Assembly (NCBI GenBank): GCA_000434115.1
Contig: FR894076.1
Span: 4,253 to 10,683, forward strand
Source: Roseburia sp. CAG:309
GTDB lineage: Bacteria > Bacillota > Clostridia > Lachnospirales > Lachnospiraceae
Direction of reading: 5' to 3'
Length of the DNA: 6,431 nucleotides
Part shown: positions 4,615-6,431 of the stretch, one piece after another
Layout: each line of letters begins with the position of its first letter
How positions within the stretch are numbered: the stretch's first letter is position 1
Notes under the pieces: generated by a model
Told to the model about the DNA's origin: nothing
Database searches by the model: none
What the model saw: only the letters and a program-made list of their open reading frames with translations
Position numbers and translations under genes: made by a program

Positions 4615-5493
4615 ATGCTTTTTTTCCTGTTTTTTATTCTGGCTTTCCTTCTGCTGTTTCCGGAAACGGTGTGCAGTGGGGCAAAAGATGGGCTTTTTTT
4701 ATGGGCAACCGTCGTCCTCCCGTCCCTCTTTCCCTTCTGTCTCTGCACGTCTTTGATCCGTACTTATACAAGCGGGTCATTTTCCAAATATTTCCTTTTA
4801 TTTGCCGGCATTCTGTCCGGTTATCCGATCGGGGCAAAACTTTCCGGTGAGCTGTATCAAAAAGGTGTTCTGTCTTACCGCAGTGCGGTTTTCTTTTCCG
4901 GTTTTACCAATAATGCCAGTCCGATGTTTGTCATCTATTTTGTCGGCGGCTCTCTCCTCCACCTTGGAAATGACTGCTATCTCTTTTATCTCCTGCTTTT
5001 GCTCTCCTCTTTCTCAGGGAGCCTGTGTATCTGGCTTTTGCTTCACAGGAAGTCCGATTGCAGCCATTTTCCGTCCACAGCAGCGGCAATAAAAAAAGAG
5101 TCTTCTGACTCTCTGTCTCTTTTTGAACAATTTGATCTTGAATTAAATCATTCTGCGGAACTTCTCATCAAGATCGGATGCTATATTCTTATATTTTCGG
5201 TTCTTACTTCTTTTTTGAAACAAATGGTTTTTTTCGGTTCTGTCCCAACTTCCCTTTTGTGCGGCGTTCTGGAGATCACAACCGGAAATCATCTATTATG
5301 TCAAAGTCTCGCCGATTCGCCTGTAAAAACAGCCCTTTCTCTTGCCATCACCTCGTTCGGCGGCTTGTGCGCACTGGCACAGACCAACAGTGTGATTCAA
5401 AAGAATGGGCTGTCTATCTTCTGGTATGCCGGCAGCAAATTACTCAGCGCTGTCTTCGCTTTCTTCCTGTGCCTGCTCTGGCTGCGGTGCTGA
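4615..5493 (+). CDS. ylbJ: Sporulation membrane protein YlbJ/SpoVV (dipicolinate transport, nucleoside-recognition fold)
   Basis: This 292-residue polytopic membrane protein has hydrophobic segments near residues 2-15, 28-48, 58-74, 101-117, 122-143, 187-205, 238-255 and 276-290. Family marks are LSGYPIGAKLSGE (68-80), FTNNASPMFVIYF (97-109), LEITTG (219-224) and SFGGLCALAQTNSV (247-260), typical of YlbJ and related nucleoside-recognition-domain proteins. In Bacillus, YlbJ (SpoVV) sits in the outer forespore membrane and is needed to move dipicolinic acid from the mother cell into the spore. The protein is shorter than the Bacillus version of about 400 residues, mainly in its loops. The ATG at 4615 has GGAGGG (4603-4608) at 6 bases. 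A sigma-E-like promoter precedes it. It stands alone between two minus-strand units, and its last 18 codons overlap the coiled-coil gene antisense. I am confident of the family; transport of dipicolinate is inferred from it. Confidence 0.9.
   Translation: MLFFLFFILAFLLLFPETVCSGAKDGLFLWATVVLPSLFPFCLCTSLIRTYTSGSFSKYFLLFAGILSGYPIGAKLSGELYQKGVLSYRSAVFFSGFTNNASPMFVIYFVGGSLLHLGNDCYLFYLLLLLSSFSGSLCIWLLLHRKSDCSHFPSTAAAIKKESSDSLSLFEQFDLELNHSAELLIKIGCYILIFSVLTSFLKQMVFFGSVPTSLLCGVLEITTGNHLLCQSLADSPVKTALSLAITSFGGLCALAQTNSVIQKNGLSIFWYAGSKLLSAVFAFFLCLLWLRC
5440..5493. other. Convergent, codon-register antisense overlap of ylbJ and the coiled-coil gene
   Basis: The final 17 codons plus stop of ylbJ (residues 276-292) and of the opposing gene (residues 185-201) occupy the same 54 bases, with codon boundaries coinciding. 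Leu, Phe and Val codons on one strand read as Glu, Gln and Asp on the other, so a hydrophobic membrane helix is paired with an acidic, Gln-rich tail. No terminator hairpin is visible for either gene. Confidence 0.9.
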
Positions 5494-6045
5494 GGCACCC
5501 TGAATCTGAGCCATCAATTCACTCCGGTTCGCCTTGATCACTTCAATATCACGTTTCAATGCACTGATAAGCATCGTGGACTTGCTCTCCATCTCTTTGA
5601 GAGACGTTCCAATATTCCTTCCTACCTGAGAAAGCAGATCACTGGTATAATACAAAGCGGAAGTACGTACCTGGTCGCTCTCCTGCACTGCCTGATTCAA
5701 GATCTGTTCTGCCTGACTCTGTGCCTGTGCCATGATCTGCTCTGCCTGTGCATAAGCACTCTGTACCAGATCACTTTCATTCAGAAGCTGCGCTGTCTGC
5801 TGTTGTGCCTGACTGCGGATCTGCTCTGCTTCTGCGTTAGCTTTGGCTAAAATCTGATCTCTGTTATTAATAATCTTCTGATATGTACGAATTTCTTCCG
5901 GTGCACACATACGGAGTGCATCGAGAAGGTCATACAATTCATCTTTTGCAACCGTCACTTTATTCGGATACAATTTTGCCGGTTTACAATTTTCTACATA
6001 ATCATAGATTTCGTCAATCGCTTTTTCAATTCTTGATGGGTTCAT
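5440..6045 (-). CDS. Coiled-coil protein with Ala/Gln/Glu 11-residue repeats, function unknown
   Basis: This is a 201-residue soluble protein with no signal or membrane segment. Residues 1-50 form a mixed, partly hydrophobic N-terminal region (IEKAIDEIYDYVENC, ELYDLLDALRMCAPEEI). Residues 52-182 are almost wholly helical coiled coil. They contain EAEQIRSQAQQ (72-82), QAEQIMAQAQS (100-110) and QAEQILNQAVQ (111-121): 11-residue repeats, the last two in tandem, as in ATP-synthase b subunits and other right-handed coiled coils. That resemblance is probably why such proteins get labelled 'ATPase' or DivIVA-like; no nucleotide-binding motif exists here. The tail (185-201) is acidic and Pro/Gln-rich. 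The ATG at 6045 has a weak AGGT at 7 bases and AAGGA farther upstream. It starts 19 bases after rsmD, so it is likely co-transcribed and perhaps translationally coupled. It may be a scaffold or cell-division factor, but this is unproven. Confidence 0.85.
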   Translation of the reverse strand: MNPSRIEKAIDEIYDYVENCKPAKLYPNKVTVAKDELYDLLDALRMCAPEEIRTYQKIINNRDQILAKANAEAEQIRSQAQQQTAQLLNESDLVQSAYAQAEQIMAQAQSQAEQILNQAVQESDQVRTSALYYTSDLLSQVGRNIGTSLKEMESKSTMLISALKRDIEVIKANRSELMAQIQGASAPQPEQAQEESEDSAE

Positions 6046-6064
6046 ATATTTTACCTGATCCTTT

Positions 6065-6431
6065 CTATCTTTCCTTTTTTACGCGCAGAAAAATGTGCTT
6101 ATTCGTCTTATATTCTTTTACTTTTTCAATCTCGTATATATTTTCGTCAATAAAATCAATCGGAGTTTCAAGGGCTGCCTCAAAGATCACTAACGTATCC
6201 TCTTTTACAATGTCGGACTGTCCGATCAATTGTGCCAGTTTCTCCTCAAACCCTTTCCGGTACGGCGGATCAGCATAAATAATATCAAATGCGATCCCCT
6301 GTTTTTCAAGTTTGGACACCGCATAGGTTACCTCTACCGGCAGTACTACTGCCTGATCCTCTAAATGTGTCTTTGCCAGATTGGCTTTGATACAGCGCAA
6401 CGGCTCTTTTCCAAATTCTACCAGATATGCC
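6065..6431 (-). CDS. rsmD: 16S rRNA (guanine-966-N2)-methyltransferase RsmD, C-terminal part (5' end outside window)
   Basis: The visible 121 residues belong to an S-adenosylmethionine-dependent methyltransferase that modifies G966 of 16S rRNA in the small-subunit head. The reading frame stays open to the window edge (the fragment begins AYLVEFGKEPLRCIKANLAKT), so the gene begins beyond it. An in-frame TTG at 6400 is just an internal Leu. The catalytic motif IV, FDIIYADPPY, is followed by RKGFEEKLAQL, and the end FEAALETP...YEIEKVKEYKTNKHIFLRV is typical of RsmD (a late 'G/K-x-T-x-hhhh' strand). The AdoMet-binding glycine loop lies outside. The next gene downstream is the coiled-coil protein 19 bases on; coaD, which commonly follows rsmD in Firmicutes, is not there. 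The DPPY motif also occurs in DNA N6-adenine methylases, but length, tail and context support RsmD. Confidence 0.93.
   Translation of the reverse strand, partial: AYLVEFGKEPLRCIKANLAKTHLEDQAVVLPVEVTYAVSKLEKQGIAFDIIYADPPYRKGFEEKLAQLIGQSDIVKEDTLVIFEAALETPIDFIDENIYEIEKVKEYKTNKHIFLRVKKER

Noticed and set aside
4634..4837. Minus-strand open frames opposite the start of ylbJ (also 4506-4748)
   Set aside because: They cover ylbJ coding sequence and its promoter, are Arg/Lys-rich shadows, and lack a ribosome site; the YlbJ motifs on the other strand are decisive.
5883..6278. Open frame of 131 codons on the + strand across the rsmD/coiled-coil junction
   Set aside because: It spans two real minus-strand genes and their gap, with no family motif and no ribosome site.
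6398..6400. TTG as the start of a short 111-residue protein
   Set aside because: The frame continues upstream to the window edge with RsmD-like residues, so this is an internal Leu codon.

Overview
The window looks like a chromosomal stretch from a spore-forming, low-to-moderate GC Firmicute of the Clostridia, most likely a Lachnospiraceae-type gut anaerobe. This rests on strong AAGGAGG-type ribosome sites, TTGACA/TATAAT promoters, a zinc-ribbon L32, a YlbJ/SpoVV sporulation membrane protein, two DegV proteins and acetate kinase. The genus is inferred from family resemblance and gene order, not proven. There is no tRNA, rRNA, CRISPR array, insertion sequence or phage gene, and no gene-free stretch longer than about 140 bases.

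Layout. Bases 2-637 (+) hold the C-terminal third of a PcrA/UvrD helicase. A short spacer carries an imperfect hairpin repeat and an extended -10 promoter. It leads to a small single-pass membrane protein with an Asp/Phe tail (777-1052, +), closed by a strong bidirectional terminator (1071-1114). Facing it on the minus strand, in transcription order, are DegV-2 (4527-3673), acetate kinase ackA (3558-2368), ribosomal protein L32 rpmF (2285-2103) and DegV-1 (2019-1144). ackA and rpmF each have a near-perfect or perfect housekeeping promoter with a 17-base spacer, and rpmF is followed by an intrinsic terminator. Divergent from DegV-2 is ylbJ (4615-5493, +), preceded by a sequence resembling a sporulation sigma-E promoter. 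Its last 54 bases are shared, antisense and in codon register, with a coiled-coil protein gene (6045-5440, -). That gene follows the C-terminal part of rsmD (16S rRNA m2G966 methyltransferase) by 19 bases.

How the genes relate. Most are housekeeping: DNA repair and transcription-coupled helicase, ribosome parts and modification, and acetate/ATP fermentation. The two DegV proteins are FakB-like fatty-acid carriers by family. Together with acetate kinase they touch acyl-phosphate and acetyl-phosphate metabolism, although each unit appears to be transcribed separately. ylbJ belongs to late sporulation (dipicolinic acid delivery).

I see no classical undescribed defence or mobile system. The least explained items are the D/F-tailed small membrane protein flanked by a repeated GTAACTATTCAGG motif, the codon-in-register antisense overlap of ylbJ with the coiled-coil gene, a palindrome in the ackA leader, and the apparent absence of the neighbours I would expect (coaD after rsmD; yceD before and plsX after rpmF).
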